From: Macrosoma leucophasiata
Lineage: Eukaryota > Arthropoda > Insecta > Lepidoptera > Hedylidae
Length of the DNA stretch: 64,000 nucleotides
Assembly: GCA_036365455.1 (NCBI GenBank)
Contig: JAWQUS010000011.1
Coordinates: 2,438,001-2,502,000, forward strand
Direction: 5' to 3'
Shown: positions 54,031-64,000 of the stretch, one piece after another
Layout of the letters: every line of letters starts with the position of its first letter
Position numbering within the stretch: the first letter of the stretch is position 1
Made by a program: the position numbers and the translations under genes
Notes under the pieces: generated by a model
What the model was told of the DNA's origin: nothing
The model's database searches: none
The model's input: only the letters and a program-made list of their open reading frames with translations

Positions 54031-55129
54031 TATAAAATTCTTATGTCGTAAAAGTTAACTCACCCGTACCAGTTGATAATAGTAAAAGTCAATGATGTAC
54101 GAGTTATTCTAAGATCTCCCATATTCTAGAAGCTAGTGCCTGGCGTCTTGGCATATTTAGTGTACCAGGCTAATAAATACATCAAAATCAATGAGAATAT
54201 TCAAATGTTTTTGGTTTCTTGGTTTACTTGGAAAGCAAACAAATTTTTCTTTGCCAAATTTTCCGTTTTTGAAAATGTATTTGGCTACTAGCAGCAAATT
54301 CAACGGCAATTCCAAGGATAGAGTTGGAATAAATGTTACTTGATAGTTTAATGTTTTTTGGTGGTTGAATTGATTGACGTAGGTTGGTGAGTAACGCATA
54401 ACTACATAACATAAATTCTATCTAGGTATCATGAAAATTAAATAGTGATTTTCAGATAAAAAAAGGAAATAGGTAGAAAAAATTGTCTGCGAAACAGAAA
54501 TGACTAAGATATTCTCCATTCATGCATAAGCCTTATATTTCTAAAAATATTTTAGACGACGAGTGCAAATATTTTCGATAGGGAAGGATTCTCCTTCTCT
54601 TTCCAACCATATTTTTTAGTACACTGGTGTTCATATTCTAAGATATAAACGTACCTAAAATTCATTTCAGAAAAAATGTTGCCTCATTTGCAGTTTGATG
54701 TTGCAAATAAGTACATATGTACGCATAATTTCTAAGCAAATTTTCTGAAACGCATGTTTAAGCATTAAGGGTAGTGGTAGGTATAAGTACCTATTATTGG
54801 AATGAAATAAATACCAGCCAGATTTAACACTTATCCACACCATCTTTCCAGTTCAAATTTTTTTTTGAGACTAAATTCTTTGAACTTAATTTATTGATAA
54901 ACTACAGCGTTCAAAGAGAACGCCACTTTGTACTTGTTTGTTCTAGAATTGAATCATTCCGATGCGGGCGGCGCTCCTCACGTTTGGCCAGTCAATCAAA
55001 TTCGGACAGACAGGTACGAACAAGTCGCACTTTGGATATAATATTGTTGTGACTCCTCCAATATATTATGCAGGTGTGTTTGATGGGATAAGTTGAGTTA
55101 AATTTGTTTTTCATTCTTAGTTCGGAAGC
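54031..55129. other. Unassigned AT-rich sequence
   Basis: Overlapping minus frames at 54157-54412 show no motif. No gene called. Confidence 0.4.
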
Positions 55130-55350
55130 GAAAGCTTCTTTTTTAATTTGTTCCTCCAAAACCTCATTGCTAATGTTCTAGTAAAGTAGCCATCGCTTGA
55201 CTCGAATTATTGACTGTGACTCATTTAACTGACATAACAAATAACTGACTGACTGACTGACTAATTTTGACTTTTACGCTGGTTGTGTACGAAAATGAAA
55301 TTTCGTTCTATTTAACACTGGCAATATGTATAACAGCGATGCCATTATAT
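55130..55350 (+). repeat. Dispersed ~390-bp repeat, copy 3 (partial)
   Basis: CCAAAACCTCATTGCTAATG to GGCAATATGTATAACAGCG, as in 29350-29550. Confidence 0.65.
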
Positions 55351-55488
55351 TAAAAAATACACAAAAAAATTAACTAATCGTTGTATTATTTATTTCCTTT
55401 TTCAAAATTTAACACGTAATCTAATTTCAAAGACCAAGTCTACCCAAGGTCGCACCAGTAAATACGCAACAAATCGAGACACCAATAA

Positions 55489-55746
55489 AAAGAATCCAAA
55501 CATTCAGAGAATAGACGTGAATTGATTCAGACCATCAGTCGCGTACCACGCGAACTAATGCCCCTATTACAGAGACAAATTCACAACGATCCGTGGATTC
55601 GTATGTTTCTACATCGTTCGCGAATTAGTGATAACGAGTATAGTTTTGGGGTGATTGATCGTTCGTCATTTGGACTAACAGCTGCGAATGAGGGCGGCAA
55701 TAACGGGGGCGTCGAGTTTTATAGAAGTTTTGAACACGCTGCTTAA
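55489..55746 (+). CDS. Possible terminal exon, product unrecognised
   Basis: The frame is open after a TAA at 55486-55488 and runs to a TAA at 55744-55746, about 85 codons; the nearest ATG is internal at 55558. The peptide is hydrophilic, with Arg/Asn/Gly-rich parts, and ends FYRSFEHAA. It contains IDRSSFG, which resembles the IDRSGFG core of orcokinin neuropeptides, but no dibasic processing sites flank it, so I do not call it one. The sequence after the stop is partly duplicated at 56524-56648. A good splice acceptor is not obvious. Confidence 0.3.
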   Translation, partial: KESKHSENRRELIQTISRVPRELMPLLQRQIHNDPWIRMFLHRSRISDNEYSFGVIDRSSFGLTAANEGGNNGGVEFYRSFEHAA

Positions 55747-55931
55747 TGAGAGCCATAAAAATGATATCGGTCTTGGGGCTTCTTCGTTTTTATGTTGAAT
55801 ATTTTACAAGTACATGTTTTATGGTGATGTTGATGAGTAAATGAGTTGAGGCACGTCATTTAGCTCTTATTCGATGGCAGTCGTTTCCTCAAAGAGGTAA
55901 GCATATGCATAAACTAGTAAAGTTCACATCG

Positions 55932-56107
55932 GGGCACATTACCAAACTTCGAGGTACTCAGAAATTTCAAAAAAATGGAATAATCCCAATAGAACCATAG
56001 ATAAGGGACTTTACATCATTATCTCTGGTAACCCCCTACCCGGGAATCGACCCCAGGACCGCAGCGTAGTAGTAGTGGCCTGCTACCACTAGGCTACCAA
56101 GGCAGTT
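55932..56107 (-). mobile_element. tRNA-derived SINE family B, 3'-truncated
   Basis: GGGGCACATTACCAAACTTC to GCTACCACTAGGCTACCAAGG with the tRNA head intact (minus: A box TAGCCTAGTGGTAG, B box GGGTCGATTCCC). Confidence 0.85.
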
Positions 56108-56124
56108 AAACTGTGTGATTACTA

Positions 56125-56452
56125 AAAAAAAAAAAACGTAACTTCACGCCTGTAATCCCCGAAGGGGTAGGCAGAGGCAAATGCATGCATTCAATCATAC
56201 ATGCAAACACCCACGACTCGCCGGTTACGTTTTGGCCCATGTAACAGGTGGCGAACCTGTTGCCATCTCCGGGCACATTACCAAACTCCGGGGTACTGGG
56301 AAACTTCCAGAAAATGGAAAAATCCCAATAGAACCAGAGATAAAGGATTTTAAACCGTTATCTCTGATATCCCCCGACCCGGGAATCGAACCCAGGACCT
56401 CCAGCGTAATAGTAGTGGCCTGCTACCACTACGCTACTGAGGCAGTTTGTGA
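56125..56452 (-). mobile_element. tRNA-derived SINE family B, full copy with 13-bp TSD
   Basis: TGTGTGATTACTA lies at 56112-56124 and 56453-56465. In the sense of the tRNA head (minus strand) the element ends GGCGTGAAGTTACG followed by T12. Head: A box TAGCGTAGTGGTAGC, B box GGGTTCGATTCCC. Body includes GGCCCATGTAACAGGTGGCG in reverse. The open frame 56181-56459 is the SINE. Confidence 0.92.
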
Positions 56453-56648
56453 TGTGTGATTACTAGACGTTTTAAAAGTATCTTCAAAGCTTTATTCGTA
56501 ATAAATGTGTTTTTTTTTCATACAACTTGCTTAATGAGAACCATAAAATGGTATCGGTCCTTGGGATCTTTGTTTTTATGCTTGAATATTTTATGAGTAC
56601 ATAATATTTTATGGATGTGTTGATGTGCAAATGAGTTTGGACGTGTGA

Positions 56649-57049
56649 CATGACTTTATCGAAGCATTAAGAAACATTTCGTTTCTCGGAAAACTTTAAC
56701 GGGCTTTGCAAGATAATCTCGCGTACTGAGGATTCCCTTCACATAGGAAGAAATAAATAGTTAATTCTATAATCACAAGTTGTAATACAATCAAAACTTA
56801 TGCATAAATAAAATGACATTGTTCAGTTCATCGAGCAACATCTATTCGGCTCAAGGTAAACGTAGATTTAGTTAAATGTTTGAATTTACTTTTAATAGAT
56901 GAGACCGCTTTCAAGAGTGGGTTCCGTTACAGTTGCAACCAATTTTACAATAGGAATTAAACAAAACAACGCTGTTTGTTTCTATATATTCTGAGCGTGT
57001 CACAAGATGAAAACGAAAAATGTCAAATACTTACAAATTAAAAAGTAGG
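56649..57049. other. Unassigned sequence
   Basis: No gene. Confidence 0.4.
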
Positions 57050-57051
57050 TA

Positions 57052-57303
57052 CAGTGCTCAACAATAATATTGCACATCGAGCTCAGGAAGGAGACTACGG
57101 CTTATTTCGGGTCTGTAGAGCGTTATCTCTTTCGCACCGTACCTATTTGACGTTTGTCGACTATTTTGATCAAGTTTTGACTAATACCGGACTGTCAGTG
57201 TTTACGTAGGCAGTGTGCAACAGAGCTAACACTCTACGAAGTCAAAACTAGCCGATCGTCTCTTTCGTAGGCACTATATGCAATATTTCTTGCTGGGGAC
57301 TCA
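57052..57303. mobile_element. MITE M1, diverged right end
   Basis: CAGTGCTCAACAATAATATT with TA at 57050-57051; right end reads CAATATTTCTTGCTGGGGAC. Confidence 0.78.
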
Positions 57304-58521
57304 CTTTTTTTGAATCGCGTGCATTTTACGCTTCGTAACTTGTAAAAACTGATCTATTATTTGCTAAGTGCGAAGCTGTGAATGTGATCGATTTTCTCCT
57401 AATTATAATTGTGGACCTTGACCTAAAGGGAACCCTCATAATCTAATTTTAACCGACTTGCAAAAATTAAGAGTTTATTTGTTCGGCTCTATGATTTTTT
57501 AAAATGTATTTTTACCGATGATTCCCGTCAGTTGTGAACAGATTTTAATAATTCTTACTTCGTTTGAAACACACTTCCAGGTTGGTGCTATTGGATGGGA
57601 CCTGACAATACCATAATGGGGAAATTGAGGTAAACCCTCAAGAGTTGTATGGATATATAAGGTTTTAGTTATATTTTCTTCATTTATTTTATGTAAGCTT
57701 TATTGACGGCCATTTATTGGCGCTCTATACTCTCTGCCAACCCCGTTAAGGACTTGGAGTAAAAATTCATACTGTGTGACAATGTATATTATACAGAATT
57801 CATACTAAGTGTATGTATGAATTTTGTATATACATTTGTATATTCCAAAGGCAACCAGTTTATGTATGTATGCTTTTTACGTATAAATCAGGTTTCGTAA
57901 TTTTTCACTTTTTTTGTAAAGACATTAAATGTTATATCTATATCTGGCTCTCTACACTCTCTACCTACCCCGTTAGGGACCTGGCGTGATGATACATACA
58001 TACATAAACTGGTTTTTAATTTTTTTCATCAGTTTCCAAGACTTATTTTTTCATGATTACAAACCTAATATGAAAAAGGGATTCAACACATACGATATTG
58101 AAACTGAAATAATCTGAGTGTCTGGCATTTTCACATTTGATCAGTAACAATTTCGTAAGACGTATCATATCATTTACCTCGTTTGATGGATAATATTTCA
58201 TATCAAACATTGATTGCCTAGGTTCGCACAAATATATTTTACATGCCTAATGTCTGCAATATTTAAAAATGTATGCAGCTTTTTCTGTTTTATTTCTGAT
58301 ACGTTGCCTGGTCCAGAAGAGTATTTTTTATTAAAAAAATACCCAACGTGTTTCGGATCACCAGTGTGATGTTGTAATTCCTGACCGAGTGTTACTGAGT
58401 CTGAAGGTAAAAAGAATATTGATATTTTAGCTTTCCAGTTCATCCGATAGGATTAAAACCAAATCGGAAATGTGCCGGCTATACGTATTTATTTTAAATT
58501 AAAGATAAATAAAAATACAAA
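57304..58521. other. Mostly unassigned, with repeat Q and LINE-tail fragments
   Basis: Repeat Q-like sequence at 57448-57560. LINE tails occur at 57697-57770 and 57945-58005 (CTCTCTACCTACCCCGTTAG). An 81-codon minus frame at 58198-58443 has no motif I recognise. Confidence 0.45.
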
Positions 58522-58672
58522 AATATAAAATACGCTTACACTCACAGCTCCACATTAGGTATTGTATATACAATATACAACACATACACAAATACCCAGT
58601 AATATCTGTAGGCCATACAAATATTTGTCCCGGTGCGGGGATCGAACCCGCGACCCTTCAAATCAAACGGTT
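58522..58672 (-). mobile_element. SINE family C, partial
   Basis: TACACTCACAGCTCCACATT, CCGGTGCGGGGATCGAACCC; head cut after the B box. Confidence 0.75.
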
Positions 58673-58775
58673 GGTTTTTTTCCGGTTTCCTAATTATTAT
58701 TACTGATTCCCTTTTTAATCCAAGGGTAAGATTCACAAACCTTACTACGATTTTACTTTCAGTAAAGTATGCATA

Positions 58776-58985
58776 ACTGGTGGTAGAGCTCCAGTGATGG
58801 AGCTCGCGGACGTAGATAATCTAGGTAATCCACTTGCCGCTACATGGTAATGTTCAGTGCTATCGTGTTCCGGTCAGGTGATATTGTACGGCCCTGTAAT
58901 TTCCGGCACAGAGGCAATAATACCTTAGACCTCAGAAGTGGCAACGCATCTACTTTGAAATCTGCAGTCTCCTGTAGATGTTTAT
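58776..58985 (+). mobile_element. Family A retroposon, 3'-truncated
   Basis: ACTGGTGGTAGAGCTCCAGT to GCAACGCATCTACTTTG. Confidence 0.75.
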
Positions 58986-59029
58986 ACGTCAAATAGGTAT
59001 GAGTTATGACAATTCTACGCGTTCTTACT

Positions 59030-59064
59030 CCGGTCCGCCGCGGCCAGTGGCCCGTGTTGCTCTG
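59030..59064. mobile_element. MITE H1 right-end fragment
   Basis: CGGTCCGCCGCGGCCAGTGG then CCCGTGTTGCTCTG. Confidence 0.7.
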
Positions 59065-59069
59065 TTTTT

Positions 59070-59346
59070 ACTGGTGGTAGAGAGCACCAGTGACGGAGCT
59101 CGCGGGCGTAGGCATCACCGCATTACATAATATACTTGCCGCTAAATGGTAGTGTTCAGCACTATCGTGTTCCGGCCAGGTGGCCCTGTAATTGCCGGCA
59201 CAGAGGCATAACACCTTAGGTCTCAGGAGTGGTAACGCATCTGCATTTTGACCTTGGTCTTTGAGTGGGTGTCTATAGGCTGCAGTCTTCACTTAACATC
59301 AATGTGAACTGCATGCTCCTTTGCCACTTCCACTACATAAAAAAAA
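59070..59346 (+). mobile_element. Family A retroposon, full length
   Basis: ACTGGTGGTAGAGAGCACCA to CACTACATAAAAAAAA, with a 12-bp gap near TCAGGTGG-CCCTGTAA. Confidence 0.87.
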
Positions 59347-59589
59347 GAAATAAAAAATGTATGTAACCAAAACGGTTTCAATAGAAGACTATCGCTGATC
59401 GATGGATCAGCACAATGCTGAGTTGGAGACCTATTTATGACAACTTTTTACAATTACTGAGTGGAATATTACCTCAGAGTAAGTTTGTACGTTTATTGAT
59501 ATTGTAAATAAATATTTTCTATTTTATTCTATACTTTGCTGAATGTTAAGTCGTTGTGTGGTCTGTGAATCTCATCCTAAGCAAGTTCG

Positions 59590-60100
59590 AATATCATCAT
59601 CTTCATAATTTCAGTCAAAAGACGTCCACTGCTGGACAAAGGCTTTCCCTTAATGTTGGCACAGTGAACAGTCCTTTTTACGAGGTGGACATGCCTTTGC
59701 ATTCAACCGACTCTTTGGGGGAAGAGTCGGGATATGAGGGACTTGGACCCTCTAAAACCACCTCGGTGCCGACTTCAGTGTAAAAAGCACTGACTAAAAG
59801 AACACTGCTCCGGTTCCCCCCTCGCACTTCGCCTACATCCAAGACTCGTCCACGGGGGCTTTGTGAGCCCCATCCGTCACTTGCCACGATGATCTGCAGC
59901 TACCTCGGTCACCGTCCTCACGGAGCCGCGAGTGCTGAGCTACCAGACAATGAACAGTCCTGGGCTCCTTCTAGCGATTGCTCACAACCTTTATCATCTC
60001 GTTGGTCCATCTCGTAGAATATGGCTGCCTGCGCTTCGTCTTCCATTGGTAATCATTCGAAAACTCTTAAGAGAAAAGTTCTGGATTGGTGACTTGATAA
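59590..60100 (-). pseudogene. Degenerate LINE-derived fragments
   Basis: GACGTCCACTGCTGGACAAAG and, further on, GTTGGTCCATCTCGTAGAAT correspond to parts of the same RTE-type repeat as 28850-29056 in reverse. The intervening minus frame (59678-59887) reads like a LINE pre-tail region but has no diagnostic motif. Confidence 0.5.
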
Positions 60101-60357
60101 TATTTCTCTCACAAAATGATCTCCACTAAAAACGTACAAAGGCTTTCACGGTTGGCTCACACTTGTCCTTGAACGAAACAAGATGTGTTTTAGGCACCTA
60201 ATATAAATTCCGCTCGCACTCGACGCAGCCAATATCATCACAGAAATATAGATACTTTTATTTCGTCCCGGTTTTATATTACTGATGTACTAAATAGTAA
60301 TGCTTTTCTGAATAAATAGCTTATACATCCGATAGAAGGTTGTACAATGTAAAACAA

Positions 60358-60437
60358 CTGTTTTATCACAGTTGTTACGGGATCAAACATTATCATCTGT
60401 TTGTAACACGATAGTGCTGATCACTAACAATTGGCGA
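60358..60437 (-). mobile_element. Family A retroposon fragment
   Basis: TATCACAGTTGTTACGGGAT to CACGATAGTGCTGATCACTA. Confidence 0.55.
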
Positions 60438-60810
60438 TAGTAATAATAATGGCAACTCATTATACCTCCCACTGCTGGGCACGAGTCTCTCCTTTTTTTG
60501 GGGGATGCCTGGAGTTTACACCATCACGCTGCTCCAATGCGGGTTGGTGGAGAAACGGGGTAGAGGCCAACCTGCTGTCGGAGGTTTTCAAACCGCCCAT
60601 AAGGCCTCCGACAAGGTTTAACTATTGCTATCTATCAATAGCAACAGGGCCAATGACTTAACGTGCCCTCCGAAGCACGGAAACACGCATTTTAATTTTT
60701 CACTAGCGGTTACCCATCACACACCCGCCCGCCCGTATCGCTTAACCGAGTAGATCGCTTACGATCTACACCAGCCACGGGGCCATGCGCGCTTCCGCTT
60801 TGGCGGCAGA
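60438..60810 (-). mobile_element. Family E, (TAA)n end at left
   Basis: AATAATAATGGCAACTCATT to CACCAGCCACGGGGCCATGC. Confidence 0.77.
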
Positions 60811-61352
60811 TACCTATTAAAATATAAATATATCTACCACAAGTATACATTTCCTGACAGGTGTAGTTAATATATTTTATATTTGGATAATAAAAGATGT
60901 ATACCTACATTGTTTAATAATTTAAGAAAAGTGATTATCAACATTACGATTTGAAATTTAAATTAAATCAAAATAAAATTACAATCCAATTAAATCAAAG
61001 ATAACACAATTTCGATATAATAACATACCTAGGTATGTCGACATACCTATGTGAAATTCATCAAAGGTGTGTAAGGAATAGAGAATATATGAATTTTCGG
61101 TATCCTTATTACTTTCAATTGAATCTGCGTATGTTTGAATATACATACATTATGTACAATATTTCTCTTAAAGAATATTTTCACAAAATACGTACAAAGG
61201 TTTTCACGGTCGGCTCACCGTGTCCTTGTTGGAACAAAACACGTTTTAGGCACCTAATAGAAATCCCCCTCGTACCCGACGCGGCCAATATAGATACTTC
61301 TATTTTGTCCCCGGTTTTATATTACTGATACTAAATATTAATGTTTTTCTGA

Positions 61353-61936
61353 ACTTCGATAACTATCGATTATCGAAGGCTAAACAATAATGTAGCAATA
61401 TATTATAATTACTGATGACCAAGAAGCACGGTAGGTGCGTCAGACTCCCCGCTTACACCGTAAAGGCACAGTAGGCGATGCGCATGTTTGTGTATGTGTG
61501 CCGTTTCGAATGTTTTGTATGTAGTTTACACACTGTTCATATTTGTACTGTGGTAAAGGACATGACGTGAAGAAACACACTAAAGAGACTTTTTTATTTT
61601 TCGCAATAATATGTGAGTGAAATATTTGAATGCTTTTAAATAATTGATGGCTGATGGCTACCGTCACCCCAAGGTGATGTGTAGGTAAGGCGCGCAAGGT
61701 AGGTCAAGGTGTAGATAGGTAAAGCGGCTTTGCTAGTTTTTTGCGGGTCGCAAATTCGATTCTTACCCTAAGACAACTTTTCTTCAAAATATTTCAAATC
61801 ATTATTATTTCGATATTAGATTGTGATGTAAAACACATGTTTAGATGTCGTTGTATATACATTTTCGTTATCATAATTACTTTCTATTGAGTCGACATTA
61901 TGTTTGAATATAATGTACAATTTTTTTCTTTAAAAA
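61353..61936. other. Unassigned sequence with a tRNA-like remnant
   Basis: 61720-61775 (GGTAAAGCGGCTTTGC, then GGTCGCAAATTCGATTCTTAC) resembles a decayed SINE head. The 85-codon minus frame at 61440-61697 is unsupported. Confidence 0.35.
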
Positions 61937-62195
61937 ATATTCTCACAAAATAGTACAAAGGTTTTCACGGTCGGTTCACCATGTCCTTGTTGGAACAAAA
62001 CACGCTTTAGGCACCTAATAGAAATTCCGCTCGCATTCGACACAGCCAATATCATCACATAAATATAGATACTTTTATTTCGTCCCGGTTTTATATTACT
62101 GATGTACTAAATAGTAATGCTTTTCTGAACAAATATCTTGGATGTTCAATAGCAAGTTGTTCAATACAAGGCAATTTACGACGAATTTATATTTG

Positions 62196-62514
62196 AAAAC
62201 GTAACTTCACGCCTGTTATCCCCGAAGGGGTAGGCAGAGGTAAATGCATGCATTCAAGCAAACATGCAAACACCCACGATTCGCCCGTTACGTTTTTGGC
62301 CCAGGTAACAGGTGGCGAGCCTGTTGACATCTCCGGGGGGCATATTACCAAACTTCGAGATACTGGGAAATTTCCTGAAAATGAAAAAATCCCAATAGAA
62401 CCTGAGATAAAGGACTTTACACCATTATCTCTGATAACCTCTGAGCCGGGAATCGAACCCAGGACCTCAGCGTAGTAGCCGCTACCACTAGGCTACCGAG
62501 GCAGTTTATTTTTA
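62196..62514 (-). mobile_element. tRNA-derived SINE family B, full copy
   Basis: AACGTAACTTCACGCCTGTT to AGGCTACCGAGGCAG; TTATATTTG at 62187-62195 and 62515-62523 is a 9-bp candidate target duplication. The 5' head is intact apart from a 9-bp deletion. Confidence 0.88.
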
Positions 62515-62698
62515 TTATATTTGGATATTAAAATATTATTTAACTTAATTACTATGATTATTAATACATAATTACTATGGGCAATTGAATGCAATAAAAC
62601 TGGAACCATGCCACAAAAGTGAGTGTCCTGTTTAATACTTTATTTTACATAGGTGAATGATTTTCAGTTTATTATTTTTTTTATATTTCTTACTTAAT

Positions 62699-62892
62699 AT
62701 AAACCTGGCCGACCTACCATGACCAAATAGGTCGAGTTCTGTCTGATAGTGCGGTCAAAAGTCTTAGGAATCGGCGTGCATGTATGAAGAGAATGATGAA
62801 GGCAGATGAGGTATGTCAGGACCGGGATATCTGGCGCTCTACACCCTCTGCCTACCCCGTTAGGGGGGACCAGCGTGAAGATACATAACATA
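62699..62892 (+). pseudogene. LINE C-terminal fragment, 5'-truncated
   Basis: CTGGCCGACCTACCATGACC to GCGTGAAGATACATAACATA; same LINE as 45352-45760, with the frame disrupted near 62745 and by a GGGGGG run at 62863. Confidence 0.8.
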
Positions 62893-63198
62893 ACTTAGTG
62901 TAACATTTTTCTATATCGATAAGTTGCCGAAGTAATTGTGATATACATCGCAATGGACCAATACATTAGTGGCGTGAGTAGATTAATATCCAATCAAATG
63001 TCAGAACTTTCTTATCGCCCAAATGAATAAGCAATAATTGGCTTAAATATGAGAGGACATAAATGATTTTCCCTTATGTATTAAGAAGTATGAAAACTCT
63101 CGAGTTTGCCTCTGAGACAACTGCTTTGACCTAGTCTTGTGCGTAATAGTTCGCAACTGCGATCGATCAGTTTAATTTGCCGCTCGTAACCGAACTTT

Positions 63199-63488
63199 AC
63201 TGGTGGTAGAGCTCCAGTGACGGAGCTCGCGGGCGTAGACACCACCGCATTACCTGATATACTTGCCGCTAAATGGTAGTGTTCAGTACTATCATGTTCC
63301 GGTCAGGTGGCAATGTACGGCCCTGTAATTTCCGCCACAGAGGCATAATAACACTTTAGGTCAAAGGAGTGATAACGCATCTGCATTTTAATCTCTGGTC
63401 TTTGTGTGGATTGTCTATAAGCTGCAGTCATCAGTTAACATCAATCTGAACTGCATGCTTGGTTGCTACTTCCATTACATTAAAAAAT
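63199..63488 (+). mobile_element. Family A retroposon, full length
   Basis: ACTGGTGGTAGAGCTCCAGT to CATTACATTAAAAAA; 5' hairpin GAGCTCC-AGTGAC-GGAGCTC intact. Confidence 0.9.
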
Positions 63489-63828
63489 ACTAATTCGCTC
63501 TTTTAGTTCGTTAGTTTGCGTTTCGTTCCTAGCTTTTCACTCTTCGCTGCAGCAGCAGGATCAGATTTAAGACGAGAGAACGATCTTCCTTATCATATTG
63601 AATTATTTTAAGGTAGTTCGTTTGCTCGTTTTATTTAAGATCATTGAACATACTAAAATACTTAAAATGGCATAGACCTATGAATAGAAATAAAAAATAT
63701 ATTTTCACGAATTACAGAGAGGGATATGTGGAATTATTTCGCGTAGTTCATCTGTGGGAGCATTTATTTCGAACTAGATCGTTCGCAAACTACACAAGAC
63801 TATTTTGACCAGCTTGATATTTTTTGTT

Positions 63829-64000
63829 AAATTATAAAAGTGACAAACAAGCACGCAAGTTCACATTGATGTTAAGTGAAGACTGCAACCTATAGACATT
63901 TACACAAAAACCGAGGTCAAAATGCATTGCCACTAATGAGACTTTATGTCTCTGTGATAGTTATTACAGGGTCATACATTACCAACTGGAATACGACAGG
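63829..64000 (-). mobile_element. Family A retroposon (second subtype), cut by window end
   Basis: AAAAGTGACAAACAAGCACG, CTACAACCTATAGACATT, to GGAATACGACAGG at the window edge. Confidence 0.75.

Larger units (their letters stand above)
55738..56648 (+). repeat. Pair of ~125-bp direct repeats flanking two SINEs
   Basis: 55738-55862 and 56524-56648 share GCTTAATGAGARCCATAAAA, GGTATCGGTC-TTGGG and TTTATGGTGATGTTGATG. The left copy starts at the stop codon of the 55489-55746 frame. Confidence 0.75.
58725..59576. mobile_element. M4-like element split by later insertions
   Basis: 58725-58757 (AAGATTCACAAACCTTACTA) and 59547-59576 (GTGTGGTCTGTGAATCTCAT) correspond to the two arms of the 110-bp element M4. 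They enclose two family A copies and an H1 end. Confidence 0.5.
60128..62163 (+). repeat. Three copies of a ~180-220 bp local repeat
   Basis: 60128-60345, 61190-61352 and 61937-62163 share GTACAAAGGTTTTCACGGTC, TTTTAGGCACCTAATAGAAA and CCGGTTTTATATTACTGATG. Copies 2 and 3 also share the preceding ~100 bp. No frame is conserved. Confidence 0.8.

Noticed and set aside
1..64000. A new multi-gene defence or biosynthetic system
   Set aside because: Only two well-supported coding exons exist and they are unrelated. The remainder is transposon-derived or unassigned non-coding DNA.

Overview
The window looks like a gene-poor, repeat-dense stretch of an insect chromosome, most likely from a moth or butterfly (Lepidoptera). 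This rests on three things: a low-GC intron-bearing background, LINE tails and short dispersed repeats of types I recognise from lepidopteran genomes, and eukaryotic splice and poly(A) signals. There is no operon, no CRISPR array and no prokaryotic gene structure. The organism call is inference from repeat content; no database search was possible.

Protein-coding content is very small. (1) At 1855-1916 (minus) is a 62-nt first coding exon with the P-loop GESGVGKS, identifiable as the start of the small GTPase Rab18. The rest of that gene lies left of the window. (2) At 7398-7867 (plus) is a lysine-rich terminal exon with a splice acceptor, stop codon and AATAAA. I do not recognise its product. 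(3) Two weaker candidates remain: a 103-codon frame at 48531-48842 (minus) and a short frame at 55489-55746 (plus). Almost every other open frame lies on repeats.

The dominant feature is an A-tailed, roughly 290-bp retroposon, called family A here, with about 30 copies in both orientations. Other retroposons are a tRNA-headed SINE with a T-rich tail (family B), two further tRNA-derived SINEs (C and D), a LINE tail ending in (ATT)n (family E), and 5'-truncated LINE reverse-transcriptase fragments (413-680, 28850-29056, 45352-45760, 62699-62892 and smaller pieces).

DNA transposons are mostly short non-autonomous elements with readable target duplications. Two hAT-like families have 8-bp duplications: H1 at 21537, 25719 and 32683, and H2 at 3011 and 38884. 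A 252-bp Tc1/mariner-like MITE (M1) flanked by TA occurs at 18847, 34315 and 52861, with partial copies elsewhere. Other TIR elements lie at 15085, 17258 and 17686.

Layout: 1-2.2 kb Rab18 5' end and a LINE fragment; 2.6-6.9 kb hAT element and SINEs; 7.4-8.0 kb terminal exon; 8-13 kb mixed repeats and two perfect palindromes; 13.3-18 kb duplicated segment, foldback SINE and MITE cluster; 18-33 kb dense SINE/MITE/LINE mosaic with microsatellites; 33-44 kb SINEs, composite hAT element and a 101-bp minisatellite; 44-54 kb LINE fragments, MITEs and an orphan frame; 54-64 kb SINE B copies, a three-copy local repeat and further family A copies. I found no convincing new multi-gene system. The most informative observations are nested insertions, empty sites, recurrent SINE junctions and long perfect palindromes.
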